Below, piece by piece: positions 23,368 to 33,594 of a stretch of 52,962 nucleotides of DNA (positions are counted from its first letter, which is position 1; every line of letters begins with the position of its first letter). The stretch comes from a virus. The DNA is taken from positions 1 through 52,962 of the IMG/VR virus record IMGVR_UViG_3300030380_000587. One strand, written 5' to 3'. A model generated the notes under the pieces. It saw nothing but the letters and a program-made list of their open reading frames with translations. It was not told the DNA's origin and ran no database searches. The translations under genes were made by a program, and so were the position numbers.

Positions 23368-26199
23368 ATGGCTAAAAAACAAAAAACAAAACGAAACAAA
23401 TACTCTTCTGGTAAGAGAGTAAGAGCTATTAGCGAAAGACAAGATTATCGTAAGGGTGGTCGTGTCGGTTTTGATGTCGGAGGAATAACTGCAGGTTTTC
23501 AGGACTATGGTGAAGATTACTATGAAGATAGAGGTAGAGGTAGAGGAAGAGGTGCAGGAAATAATAATACCTATACTGGAGAAACTGCAGAAGAAAGAGC
23601 TGCTAGGTTAGCTGCAGAGGAAGCGGCTAGACAAGCTGCATTAGAGGAAGCTGCAAGATTAGCTGCAGAAAAAGCTGCTCAAGAAGCTGCAGAAGCTCAA
23701 GCTGCTGGAGAAACGGTAGAGCAGAAACAAGCCACTAGAACTAGAGTTGAAGAAGGAATGCAAGGGATAGTGCCTGATGCTGCTAAAATACCTGATGCTC
23801 AAAAGATTGATGAGAATATTAAGCAGAAGACAACTACTATGGCAGAGCCTACAAAGGCACAAACATTTCAAGCTAAAAACCAACCTAAAGAAGCAGTAGC
23901 CACTTCACAAGCTGCACAAGCTGATGAAACAATCGGTCAAGATTTAAAAGCTGCAGGTTATGATGCAGCGACAGTAGCTGATAAAGATGTAGCAGTTGAT
24001 GCTGCACAAGGTACAGTTACGAGAGGTCCAATAGGAGACATACAAGGAACAATTACAGCACCAGTTAAATTTGCTAGTGTTGATGAAGTTAAAGCTGAAG
24101 CAGCTAAAGCTAAAACTGTAGATGATATTCTTACAGGTACATATTTAGTTGATGAAGTTGAGGGAGAAGATACTACAGTTAATCAAACTCCTGATGCTGA
24201 AAGACAAGAACGTGAAACTCTTCTTGGAGAACCTGCTCCAGATGCAGTCGCTGCTGCTATTAATGATACTGTTGGATATGAAGCTGCAAAACAAAGAGCT
24301 GTAAAAGGTACTGCTGCTCAAGGTGCTGCTGCTGATATGATTGCAGCTACTGGTAATTTACCTCCAGAAATATCTGCTGCTATTGTTCAAGACCCTGCAA
24401 CAGTAGAAGCTCAAATAGATAACGAGCCAGTAGAAGTACAAGCTGCAGTTGCTGCTTTACCTACAGAAGCTTTAGTATCTTCACAAATGGATACACTTTT
24501 AGGTGGTATGGAAGATGGTGAAGTACCACTATGGGCAAAACCTGCTGTTGATGCTGTTAATCAAAGAATGGCTCAAAGAGGTTTAGATGTTTCTAGTGTA
24601 GGAAGAGATGCTTTATTTAATGCTATTATTCAAAGTGCTTTACCTATGGCTCAAAGTAATGCACAAGCTTTACAAACAAGAGCAGCTCAAAATTTAAGTA
24701 ACGAGCAACAAGCTAACTTACAAGAAGCTCAACAAGAACAACAATTACGAATGGCTAACTTAGCTAATCGTCAAAGTGCTGAAAGCCAAACAGCTCAAAT
24801 GGCACAGCAAATGAAAGTTATGCAGAGTCAGTTTGACCAACAAGCTGTAATGACTACTGCTGACCAACAACAACAAACAAGAACACAGAACCTACAGAAT
24901 CAACAACAAGCTGCTGTTATTCAATCACAGAATGAGCAACAGATGCGTATGCAAAATCTTGGCAATGAGCAACAAGTTGAGATGGCAGAGCTTCAGATAG
25001 AAGCTAATGTTGAAGGTGCAAACCAAACTGCAGAGAATCAAGAGAAGATGGCAGAAATGCAAATTGCTGCTGACTTCCTTTCTAAGAATGCTGCGTTTAA
25101 ACAGCAGATGGAAGTTGCTAATTTAAGTAACGAACAACAGATGCGATTAGCTAATTTATCTTCACGTAATTTAGCTGCTAGTGAAAATTTAAGTAATGCA
25201 GAAAAGATAGAACTTGCAAATCTTAATAAGACTATGCAAACGAATCAGCTTCAAGCACAGATAGCTAGTCAAATGAATTTGGCTCAACTTAATGTTGACC
25301 AACAATCAGCTATCCAGAATGCTACTACAAAAGCAAACATGGATATGACTAAGTTTAATGCTGCTCAACAAGTTGAATTAGCTAATAGTAAATTTATGCA
25401 GACTGTAGCGATTGCAGACATGAATGCTGAACAACAAGCTATCATGCAAAATGCAACTGCAATGGCTTCAATGGATTTAGCAAACTTAGGAACAAGAGAA
25501 AGACTAGCTGTACAAAATGCTCAGAACTTTTTAGCAATGGATATGGCTAATCTTAATAATAGACAACAAGCAAACATGATGAAAGCTCAACAAGAGCAAC
25601 AAAGATTGTTGTCTGACCAAGCTGCAATAAATGCTTCTAAGCAATTTAATGCTGCTAGTGAAAATCAAACTAATCAGTTTATGGCTAGTATGGCTGCACA
25701 AATGAGTCAGTACAATACAAACCAAACAAATGCAATGAGGCAGTTTAATGATACGCAAACAAATGCTGCTGCTGCAAGAGATGCTCAAAGAGCTGCAGAT
25801 GTTGAGAAGTTTAATACTCAACTTGCAACTCAGGTAGACCAGTTTAATGCGAACCAAGACTTTGCAAGGAATCAATGGAATGCACAGAACGAAGCTATCG
25901 TTGAACAATCTAATGTAGAGTGGAGACGTAAAACTAATGCTGCTAATACTGCTGCACAGAATGCTATTAATATGCAGAATGCACAGAATGCATTTAACTT
26001 GTCACAAACTTCTATGTCATTCTTATGGCAAGAAATGAGAGACCAAGCTGATTATGATTTTAGAGAAGGTGAAAACGAAAAGAATAGAATAGCACAAATT
26101 GTAAATACTGCACTAGCTTCAGACCCATCGAAGTATGGTGGTAGTTTGAAAAATATACAAGATTTAATTGGAGCAATAACAGGAGACCTATTCGGATAA
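23368..26199 (+). CDS. Large internal virion protein with Gln/Asn/Ala repeats (943 aa)
   Basis: 943 residues. The basic N-terminus (KKQKTKRNKY...YRKGGRVGFDVGG) is followed by a Gly/Arg stretch, then an Ala/Glu-rich coiled-coil region, and from about residue 430 to 880 a long helical repeat with NLSNEQQ, NLxNxQQ and MANLxxRQ patterns of about 11 residues. Such Ala/Gln-rich helical proteins are typical ejection or inner core proteins of podoviruses. The YxxGGRVG motif near the N-terminus recurs in other virion proteins here. Followed by 26212.. with 12 bases between. Confidence 0.68.
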   Translation: MAKKQKTKRNKYSSGKRVRAISERQDYRKGGRVGFDVGGITAGFQDYGEDYYEDRGRGRGRGAGNNNTYTGETAEERAARLAAEEAARQAALEEAARLAAEKAAQEAAEAQAAGETVEQKQATRTRVEEGMQGIVPDAAKIPDAQKIDENIKQKTTTMAEPTKAQTFQAKNQPKEAVATSQAAQADETIGQDLKAAGYDAATVADKDVAVDAAQGTVTRGPIGDIQGTITAPVKFASVDEVKAEAAKAKTVDDILTGTYLVDEVEGEDTTVNQTPDAERQERETLLGEPAPDAVAAAINDTVGYEAAKQRAVKGTAAQGAAADMIAATGNLPPEISAAIVQDPATVEAQIDNEPVEVQAAVAALPTEALVSSQMDTLLGGMEDGEVPLWAKPAVDAVNQRMAQRGLDVSSVGRDALFNAIIQSALPMAQSNAQALQTRAAQNLSNEQQANLQEAQQEQQLRMANLANRQSAESQTAQMAQQMKVMQSQFDQQAVMTTADQQQQTRTQNLQNQQQAAVIQSQNEQQMRMQNLGNEQQVEMAELQIEANVEGANQTAENQEKMAEMQIAADFLSKNAAFKQQMEVANLSNEQQMRLANLSSRNLAASENLSNAEKIELANLNKTMQTNQLQAQIASQMNLAQLNVDQQSAIQNATTKANMDMTKFNAAQQVELANSKFMQTVAIADMNAEQQAIMQNATAMASMDLANLGTRERLAVQNAQNFLAMDMANLNNRQQANMMKAQQEQQRLLSDQAAINASKQFNAASENQTNQFMASMAAQMSQYNTNQTNAMRQFNDTQTNAAAARDAQRAADVEKFNTQLATQVDQFNANQDFARNQWNAQNEAIVEQSNVEWRRKTNAANTAAQNAINMQNAQNAFNLSQTSMSFLWQEMRDQADYDFREGENEKNRIAQIVNTALASDPSKYGGSLKNIQDLIGAITGDLFG

Positions 26200-26211
26200 C
26201 GGAGAAACATT

Positions 26212-27078
26212 ATGGGATTATTTAGTAAAATTAAAAAAGCTTTTAAGAAAGTTGTTAAGGGCGTAAAGAAAGTCGTTAAGAAAGTTGTTAAAGGTGTTAA
26301 AAAAGTTGTTAAGAAAATAGGCTCAAGTAAAATATTAAAAGCCCTAGCTATAGCTGCTGCAGTCGTGGTGACGGGAGGTGCAGCTCTTACAGCGTTTGGT
26401 GGAACAGGGGCACTTGCCACAAGTAAACTAGGAGCATTTATGATGAATGCAAGTGGTAAGATGTTAGGTGGTACTGTATTTGGTGGAACTGGTACATTAG
26501 CTAAAATAGGAAACGTTGCAATTAAAACTGTTTCAAAACCTTTTGGTGCTATTGGTGGTGCATTAGGAAGTACTGCTAGAGTAGGTGCTAACTTATTAAC
26601 TGGTCAACCTGCATTTCAAGCTGGTCCGGGACAAGTATCTGCTTATGGTAATCCTTTAGTTTCTCAAGGTGGAGAAATTGTTGCAGGAACAGGACAAGCT
26701 GCTTCAGCTCCGTTTAGTGGTGCTGCAGTAGGTGGTGTAACAGCTCCTGTAACAGAAGTTGCTGGAGAAGCTGCAACTGAAAAATATTTCTTTGGTAATA
26801 AATGGGGAGACCTTGCAGTTAGAACGGGTGCTGGTGTAGTTGGCGGTGTTGTTAGCGGTGCTGCTCAAGCAAAACTAATGGAAGGAGACCCATCAGGTCA
26901 AATGGCTGGACTAGCTAACGAAAGTAAAGAATATCAAGACAAGCTACAAGTGTTTGCAGAAAACAATAATATTAATTTAGATGATATTTATGGTCAATTA
27001 ACTTATGGAACTGCTGACCCAGCTTATCAAATTAATTCAGATTTATATAGACAAGATACTGTAGGAGTACCAGCATAA
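26212..27078 (+). CDS. Virion protein with cationic amphipathic N-terminus (288 aa)
   Basis: 288 residues. Residues 5-40 are a repeated Lys/Val helix (KKVVKGVKKVVKK twice) followed by a hydrophobic, Gly/Ala-rich stretch (LAIAAAVVVTGGAALTAFGG). This looks like a membrane-active segment. The rest is Gly/Ala/Val-rich (ejection-protein-like composition), with another glycine-rich stretch around 200-225. It probably helps the internal proteins cross or perforate the host membrane during DNA entry; inferred from composition and from neighbours. Confidence 0.65.
   Translation: MGLFSKIKKAFKKVVKGVKKVVKKVVKGVKKVVKKIGSSKILKALAIAAAVVVTGGAALTAFGGTGALATSKLGAFMMNASGKMLGGTVFGGTGTLAKIGNVAIKTVSKPFGAIGGALGSTARVGANLLTGQPAFQAGPGQVSAYGNPLVSQGGEIVAGTGQAASAPFSGAAVGGVTAPVTEVAGEAATEKYFFGNKWGDLAVRTGAGVVGGVVSGAAQAKLMEGDPSGQMAGLANESKEYQDKLQVFAENNNINLDDIYGQLTYGTADPAYQINSDLYRQDTVGVPA
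26233..26322 (+). repeat. DNA repeats encoding KKVVK-type helix
   Basis: Several imperfect copies of AARGTTGTTAARRRNGT in tandem, encoding alternating K-K-V-V-K-G-V units. The repeats differ in third positions, indicating selection for the peptide pattern. Likely region of unit gain and loss. Confidence 0.75.
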
Positions 27079-27824
27079 TGGCAGAAGTACAAAAACGAAG
27101 AGGTGCTAAACCTATTATTTCTAATAGTGTAAGTGAAGCTTCAAGAGATATTGTTTTAGATGCTTTAGATGCAGGATATAGTATTGATGAACTTGCTCCT
27201 GATATAGGGCAAAAATTAAGAGGTGAAGCAAAGTTTAGTCAAGAAGGAATGGATGAACTTGTTAATCTTTCTAATGAAGGAGCACCGATTCCGGGACAGT
27301 CTTTAATGAATGACCCTGACCAAGCTTACCCATGGGAAAAACCTGCAAAGTTTGCAAACCCTAGAGAAGCTTTGAATGTAATTGTTACTGAACTATTACA
27401 ACCTGAAGCTGTTCAAAATATTGTATCAGCACTAGCAAATGGTGCAGCAGTTGCAGATTTATCTATTGCAGTTTTATATTCTAAGTTTTCAACAGGAGAT
27501 ATAAATCCTGATGTCATGCTACTATTAGTAGAACCCGTTATGTATATTATGATGGCTATTGGTGAAGAAGCAAATATTAAATATAATATTGAAGGTAATG
27601 ATTTAGATGAGTTTGATGATGAAGATGATTTAGAAGAGAACGAAGAAAAATTAAATCAATTTAGAAATGCTTTTACTGATGTTAAACAAGGAGCTATAGA
27701 AAAAAATATATCTCCTCAAAACATTAATAATGGTACAGTACCTTCAGATATATTAGACAAAGTTAAAGAAAAAGGTCCAGAAATACAACAAATAAGAAGT
27801 ATATTAAGTAGAGGAGAAGCATAA
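27078..27824 (+). CDS. Conserved virion-region protein with PIPGQSL motif (248 aa)
   Basis: 248 residues. The stretch PIPGQSLMNDP...YPWEKPAKFANPREALNVIV (about residues 72-105) is a pattern I know from uncharacterised structural-region proteins of several marine phages, including T4-like cyanophages. A middle helical region contains a possible hydrophobic patch (MLLLVEPVMYIMMAIGEE), and an acidic stretch follows (DEFDDEDDLEENEE). Function not established. Starts on the stop of the previous gene and ends on the next start. Confidence 0.65.
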   Translation: MAEVQKRRGAKPIISNSVSEASRDIVLDALDAGYSIDELAPDIGQKLRGEAKFSQEGMDELVNLSNEGAPIPGQSLMNDPDQAYPWEKPAKFANPREALNVIVTELLQPEAVQNIVSALANGAAVADLSIAVLYSKFSTGDINPDVMLLLVEPVMYIMMAIGEEANIKYNIEGNDLDEFDDEDDLEENEEKLNQFRNAFTDVKQGAIEKNISPQNINNGTVPSDILDKVKEKGPEIQQIRSILSRGEA

Positions 27825-29773
27825 TGGCAATGAAAGATTATATGACGAACAGCCCGTTTGGACAGGTTGCTGGTGCTCTATTGGCTAAAAAAGATGATGA
27901 CTACAAAAAAAATATGGCTATCGCTTTTGGTGCTGGATTTTTAAAAGACTTTTTAAGTAACTTAACTGCCTTTCAACAAGAAGAAAGATTAGATGCAAGA
28001 GATAGATTAAAAACAGAATCTGATATAATTTTTAGTAAGGACTCAAGTGAATGGGCAGATTTTGCAGATGAAAGAGCTAGAGTAGATGAATATAATAGAA
28101 TGGGTGAATCTGCTTATTTAAATAAATATGCATCACAAAACATGACATACTCAGATGATGCTATAGCAAGAGGCATTACTTGGGAAAATAGAATGCAGTT
28201 ACCTAAAGATGTAAGAGATTCATTACAAGATGAATTTAATTCACAAAGAGATAGAGGCAAACAAGAAATTGAAATTTTAAGACAAGACCCAAGAGTTAAA
28301 TTTAGAACGGTGCAAGGTTATACCGAAGCTGGTAGGAGAGCTTTTTTAGCAAAAGATGAATTAGCTAAGAATGACCCTACAAAAAGAGGAGTTATTAGAG
28401 AAGAGTGGAATAATTTATTTAAATTTGATAAAGATGGAAACTATACTGGTAATAACGCTGAAAAAATAAGAATGGATAGAGCTATTGAATTAGCTGTGGA
28501 AGATTATGATAATCAACAACTTTCTGTACAAGCAGCAACTAGACGTTTAGAAGACTTTTATTCTGGCTCAATAGGTGGAGATGCTGGAGATTTAGAATTT
28601 GATAGTATTAATATGTCGCAAAAACCTTACGATGCAGAAACAATACGTCAACAAAAGAAAGTAAATAAAGATATTTTAGAAGAAAGAAATTCATCTGGTC
28701 GTTATACTGGTAGAGTTAATAAAGCTTTCTTTGATATACCTTTAGAAATTCCTATTGTTAGAAAAGATAAAATAGGTGAAGATGGTAATCCTGTTAAGGA
28801 AACTGTTAATATTAAGGAAGGTAATTTTCAAAATATTAAAGTGTTAGATGCAAACGGACAAGTTTCAGTTTTAAGCACAGAAATGTTATATGATGCATTA
28901 GCGGTACATCAACTTAGACAAAATGAAATGTTAATAAAAAATGGTTCTAATGCTTTGGTAGGTGCTCAATCAATTCATTCTATTTTTAATCAATGGGCTA
29001 ATGAAGGTCGTTTTCAAAGATTAAAAGATGTAAGAAAAGGTGAAGGATTTTTTGATGGACCAGAGCAAATTACATGGAACGGTGAAGATATTCTTTTAGT
29101 ATTACCTAGTACAAACGGTAATAATTTAATTGAAAATAAAGTACAGCTTTCAGATGCGGTAGCAACTCATCAAACTCAAGGAGAAGATAAAACACCTGAA
29201 GTTTCAGATGATGGTATTCCTGCGTTTGATGCTAATAAAATGAATTTATATGCTCAAGATGGTATGGATACAAAGTGGTCATCTTTATCTTCTGTAGAAA
29301 AAGAAAGAGAAATTAATGCATATATTAATTTATATCCTGAACATGAAGAACAAATTAGACAAATTTTAACTAATAAAAATTTACCAGATAACTCAGAAGT
29401 TCCAGAAGAAAAACAGACTACAGAACGAAAACAATTTTCGGAATTAAATGAAGAGGAAATGAATGCGTTACTTGAAAGAACAGATGATAAAGCTAGAAAA
29501 GAAATGAGACAAGGTGTTAAATCTTTATTAGGAATGCAGCCTGAACAAATTCTTAATAGACGAATTAAACAAGTTAATAGAGCTATAGAAAATATTAATG
29601 CTGGTAGAATGGGTAGCGTAAACTCAACGGAATTTAGAAAGTGGATGAAGGACACTAAAGATATAAAATCTAGTGATTTTTATAAATTAGATAAACAAGA
29701 AAGACTACCTTTATTTGAAGAATATTTAGATGTATTAAATAAACAGTTAAGTATGGTAGACAATCAAAATTAA
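27824..29773 (+). CDS. Internal virion protein (649 aa), unknown role
   Basis: 649 residues, highly charged and largely helical. It begins MAMKDYMTNSPFGQVAGALLAKK, a short hydrophobic-basic start. No enzyme motif seen. Its place between two likely ejection proteins and its size suggest an inner core or ejected protein, like gp14-gp16 in T7-type phages in role but without recognisable similarity. 14 bases separate it from the next gene. Confidence 0.6.
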   Translation: MAMKDYMTNSPFGQVAGALLAKKDDDYKKNMAIAFGAGFLKDFLSNLTAFQQEERLDARDRLKTESDIIFSKDSSEWADFADERARVDEYNRMGESAYLNKYASQNMTYSDDAIARGITWENRMQLPKDVRDSLQDEFNSQRDRGKQEIEILRQDPRVKFRTVQGYTEAGRRAFLAKDELAKNDPTKRGVIREEWNNLFKFDKDGNYTGNNAEKIRMDRAIELAVEDYDNQQLSVQAATRRLEDFYSGSIGGDAGDLEFDSINMSQKPYDAETIRQQKKVNKDILEERNSSGRYTGRVNKAFFDIPLEIPIVRKDKIGEDGNPVKETVNIKEGNFQNIKVLDANGQVSVLSTEMLYDALAVHQLRQNEMLIKNGSNALVGAQSIHSIFNQWANEGRFQRLKDVRKGEGFFDGPEQITWNGEDILLVLPSTNGNNLIENKVQLSDAVATHQTQGEDKTPEVSDDGIPAFDANKMNLYAQDGMDTKWSSLSSVEKEREINAYINLYPEHEEQIRQILTNKNLPDNSEVPEEKQTTERKQFSELNEEEMNALLERTDDKARKEMRQGVKSLLGMQPEQILNRRIKQVNRAIENINAGRMGSVNSTEFRKWMKDTKDIKSSDFYKLDKQERLPLFEEYLDVLNKQLSMVDNQN

Positions 29774-29787
29774 TCAAGGATATATTA

Positions 29788-32700
29788 ATGACAATTAATA
29801 ATAACAATCTTGGTTATTTTAGTTCAACTCAAGAGCCTGATGAAAATGTAGTTACGCCTTTAGTAATAGAACCTAATGTGCAAAACTTAGGTTATTTTTC
29901 TTCTCCAGCGATTGAGACTCAAGAAGAAACTAGAGTACCTCCTAAAGATATATCAACATTGGGATATTTTGCTACGCCTGAAATTTCATTAGCAAGAGAA
30001 ATAGCCTTTGGTCAAGCTCAAGAACCAATGGCATTAGGAAGTGCTTATCGTATTGCTAAAGCTGGATTAGGTTCATTATTTAATCGTAACGAAACTTATG
30101 AAGAAGCACGAAAAAGAATTGAAGATGAACGACAAGAAGAAATATTTGAAGAGTTTTCAGAGTTTAGAGGTAGGAAAGAAACAGCCGGTACATTAACTGG
30201 TAGAGCATCAGTAGCTTTAGCTGACCCTATTACATTTATTATTCCATGGGCAAAATTTGCAAAGCTTGGTAAAGTTGCAAGTCTAGGTGCAGGTGGTTCA
30301 TTTGCTGCAGGAGATATGGCTCTTAGAGAAGAAGCTTTATACGGAGAAATAAATCCTTATACAGTAGGAGTAGGGTTTGGATTAGGTGTTGCCGGTGCTC
30401 AAGCAGGTGATATGATAATGGCTGCATATAGTAGATATGCAAGTAAACCTGTTAATGAAGTTGTACAAGTAACTAATGCATCTGGACAAAAAGTAGGTAA
30501 GCCTGTAACTATTTCAGGAGATACCAAACCTAAAATTATTAAGCAAACAGACCAGCCTAAAGTTGAAAAACTTATTAAAGAAGTAACCATTGATAGTGAT
30601 GAAGCACTAAAAAATATTGGTACACTTACTACACGATTAGATAGAATAGGTGTTAGAAGAAAAGAAATTTCTGTCGAACTTAAAAAAATTAAAAGTCAAC
30701 ACAGAAAAGTTTTAACTAAACAAGAATTAAAAGAAGATGATTACTTTACTTTTATTACAAACCAAGCTAAAACAGAAAGAGGTAAATTAACTGCTGAAGT
30801 AAGAGCAATTAATAAAGAACTCAAACAAATTTATACTGAGGAATTACCAGATAATTTGTTAGATGTTATAAATAAAAGTGTACTGAACGGACAAAAAAAT
30901 GGATTACTTACTGAAAGTTTTGCACGAAGCATAATCCAAGAAAGTGTAAGACCACTTATAGGTGGTATTATTGGAGGTGGTATAGGAGCTACCTTTACAG
31001 AGGAAGGAGATGGTAATGCTAAAATGCTTTACTTTGCTGCAATCGGAGCAACGTATGGTAAATTTCAAAAAACTATCCAAAGTAAACCTTATGAAATAGT
31101 ATCTAAAAAAGTTAAGGATGCAATGGGGAACGAGTTTGTAAAAGAATATAGACGTTCTTATTGGAACTATCTAAAAGGACTGACAGCCGGTTCACATGTT
31201 CAAGAGCTTATGTCATTCTCAAAACCAGTTGTAAATTATGCAGCTAAAATGTTTAAAATGCAAGGTGGTGGAGTTCAGCTTGGTTCTCGTACTAAAGAAC
31301 TAAGTGTAGAAGAAGAAGCTATTTTACAAACAGGATATTGGAGAGATTTGTATTCTAATTTAGTTAGTAAGTATGATGATGATGTTTTAGAATTAGCTGG
31401 TAAACTTTCCAATAATAGAAATTTAAAGTCTAAAAAATATTCTTTTTTAACAGATGAAGATTTAGCAAATCCAAAACTTGCTCAAGCTCAAAAATTATCT
31501 TTAGAAGTAGATGAGTTTACATTAAGTTTTAGAAACTATGCTGTGTCACGAGGTTTAAATTTTGATGATGAAGCTCAGTATGGTTTGACTCAACTATTAA
31601 AACAAGAAGCTATTGATACAGCTAATTATAATAAAGTTAAATCAGAATTAGCAAATGCTTTTTTTATACAAAACAGTAAAGAAGTAGGAAATAAATTTTA
31701 TAAACCTAAAGGTAAAAAGGAAATTGCTGCAGCTAGAGCAAGAGCTGAAGATATAGCTGGAGAATATTTGCAAACAAGTACAAGTTTGAGAGCACGTTCT
31801 ATTTGGAAAAAAGAAACAGACGATGCTATTTTTCAAGCTAATAGTTTAAAGAAACAAAGAGATGAAGAATTTGTTTTAGATGCTGCTAGACATTTTAATA
31901 AATCTAGAACATTATATGACCAAGAAGCAAGAGCTTCGGTGTCACATTTATTTGAACAAAATCCTACAGAAACTTTACGTCAGCTAATTAGTAATACTGT
32001 TAATGTTGCAGAATTTGTAAAACGATTTGGTGCAAAGGGAGAAGGAGTAAAAAAACTTTTTAAAGATATTGATGATGAAATTAAGTTGATGGCTGACCCA
32101 ACTAATCAATATAAAAATGCTAGGCAGTTATATTTAAATAATCCGGCTGCGAGAGCTAGAGCACAAGCAGAAAAGAAAAAAATTAAAGATTCTTTAGAAG
32201 CTTACTTTGGTGTATATCAAGTAGACCAAATGCCTACAGGAGATGTTGGTCAAGCGATTGTTACATTTTTACAAACTGGGTTAGCTACAACTAGATTAGC
32301 TAGAGTAGCAATACCAAGTTTAGGTGACTTGTTACAGACTATTACAAATAGTGGCTATAAAGCTGCATACAAAGGAGCAGTCTCAGAAATAAAATTATCT
32401 ACAGAAGGATTAGGTTTAAAGGGAACTCAAAAACAAGTAGCTGGAAAAGATGCTACTTTTGTTGATAAATTTGTAGGTAACAATAGGCACGATGCTTTAC
32501 TTGAAAGAGAACTATCAGATGTATTATTAGTAGGTGGTGGTAATGTAAAAAGATACCAAAGAAAAGTAGCTGATTTTACTAGACAATATTTTGAAGTAAT
32601 TCAACTAGGTAGAGTTACTAGGACAGCAAGAAACTGGGCATTTGATTCTGGTGTTCATAGAGCTATGGACATTGGGCAAACTGTTAAGAAAGGTAGAACT

Positions 32701-33594
32701 TCAGAATTTTTAAAAACTAAAGAAGCTTTACAAAAAGAAATGGATGCCATGGGATTATCGCAAAAACAATTTACATATCTTGGACAATTTGATACTTTAG
32801 AAAAAGCTATCGCTGACCCTATTGCTAAATCTTATTTGAAAAAAGCAGGATTGAAAGCTGCAGATAGAGATGCATTAATACCTCAAATTGGTAATAGAAG
32901 ATTGTTTGCTCAAAGTAAAAATCCTTATGTTAAATTCTTAGGTAGTTTTTTATCATGGGCACAAGCTAAAACATCTCAATCAAATGCTCTTATAGCTAGA
33001 GTAGAACAAGGAGATGGGGCATTATTTGTACGTATGGCTGCTGCTATACCTATATTTATGGGAGTTAGAGAAACTCAAATAGCACTTTCGACAAATAAAA
33101 ATTATAAAGAAGAAGTTGCTAAAGAAACTATTCCTCAAAAAATAGGAGAAGGAATTAGTTTTGCTGGTTGGAATACTTATATTGTAGAAAAAATTAGGTC
33201 ACTCATTAAATTTGATACGTTTGGTAGCAATACAATGGAACAAGTAGCACCTGTTTTAGGATACATGCAAGATTTATCTGAGATTGGTACTAAGCCTGTT
33301 GGTAAATTATTAAACTCTGAAGCAGATACTTTACTTGAAGCACTTGGAGAAGCAGGTGGAAGTATAGCAAAAGAAACAGCAGAAGTCTTACCATTCGCTA
33401 GAGAGGTTGTACCTATTGTAGAAGAAGCTATAGATGATGATGTTTATATTGATTCTACTAGAGGATACTCTACAGGTGGTTTAGTTGAAGGAGAATTTAA
33501 AGTACCAAATACAAAAGAAAACCCTGCTGACAGAGAAAGTGCAGAGTTAGGCGGACTGACATACAGAGACCAAATGGAGGATTTATTAGGATGA
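29788..33594 (+). CDS. Large internal (ejected) virion protein (1268 aa)
   Basis: 1268 residues, the largest internal protein, in the position of T7 gp16. The N-terminus carries three LGYF[SA][ST] repeats (residues about 8-13, 33-38 and 52-57). Middle regions are helical; glycine-rich hydrophobic segments (GAGGSFAAGD, GVGFGLGVAGAQAGDMI, IGGIIGGGIGA) could insert in membranes. Near the C-terminus is GYSTGGLVEG. I see no convincing lytic transglycosylase motif. The stop overlaps the lysozyme start by 4 bases, which places ejection and lysis genes in one transcript. Confidence 0.7.
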   Translation: MTINNNNLGYFSSTQEPDENVVTPLVIEPNVQNLGYFSSPAIETQEETRVPPKDISTLGYFATPEISLAREIAFGQAQEPMALGSAYRIAKAGLGSLFNRNETYEEARKRIEDERQEEIFEEFSEFRGRKETAGTLTGRASVALADPITFIIPWAKFAKLGKVASLGAGGSFAAGDMALREEALYGEINPYTVGVGFGLGVAGAQAGDMIMAAYSRYASKPVNEVVQVTNASGQKVGKPVTISGDTKPKIIKQTDQPKVEKLIKEVTIDSDEALKNIGTLTTRLDRIGVRRKEISVELKKIKSQHRKVLTKQELKEDDYFTFITNQAKTERGKLTAEVRAINKELKQIYTEELPDNLLDVINKSVLNGQKNGLLTESFARSIIQESVRPLIGGIIGGGIGATFTEEGDGNAKMLYFAAIGATYGKFQKTIQSKPYEIVSKKVKDAMGNEFVKEYRRSYWNYLKGLTAGSHVQELMSFSKPVVNYAAKMFKMQGGGVQLGSRTKELSVEEEAILQTGYWRDLYSNLVSKYDDDVLELAGKLSNNRNLKSKKYSFLTDEDLANPKLAQAQKLSLEVDEFTLSFRNYAVSRGLNFDDEAQYGLTQLLKQEAIDTANYNKVKSELANAFFIQNSKEVGNKFYKPKGKKEIAAARARAEDIAGEYLQTSTSLRARSIWKKETDDAIFQANSLKKQRDEEFVLDAARHFNKSRTLYDQEARASVSHLFEQNPTETLRQLISNTVNVAEFVKRFGAKGEGVKKLFKDIDDEIKLMADPTNQYKNARQLYLNNPAARARAQAEKKKIKDSLEAYFGVYQVDQMPTGDVGQAIVTFLQTGLATTRLARVAIPSLGDLLQTITNSGYKAAYKGAVSEIKLSTEGLGLKGTQKQVAGKDATFVDKFVGNNRHDALLERELSDVLLVGGGNVKRYQRKVADFTRQYFEVIQLGRVTRTARNWAFDSGVHRAMDIGQTVKKGRTSEFLKTKEALQKEMDAMGLSQKQFTYLGQFDTLEKAIADPIAKSYLKKAGLKAADRDALIPQIGNRRLFAQSKNPYVKFLGSFLSWAQAKTSQSNALIARVEQGDGALFVRMAAAIPIFMGVRETQIALSTNKNYKEEVAKETIPQKIGEGISFAGWNTYIVEKIRSLIKFDTFGSNTMEQVAPVLGYMQDLSEIGTKPVGKLLNSEADTLLEALGEAGGSIAKETAEVLPFAREVVPIVEEAIDDDVYIDSTRGYSTGGLVEGEFKVPNTKENPADRESAELGGLTYRDQMEDLLG

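Noticed and set aside
26052-26420. 122-codon minus-strand frame
   Set aside because: It is the complement of the KKVVK repeats and the end of the internal protein gene, with a Thr/Leu repeat that is an artefact.
29788-33594. Lytic transglycosylase domain in the large internal protein as in T7 gp16
   Set aside because: I could not find the catalytic Glu with its usual surrounding motif; only the position is similar.
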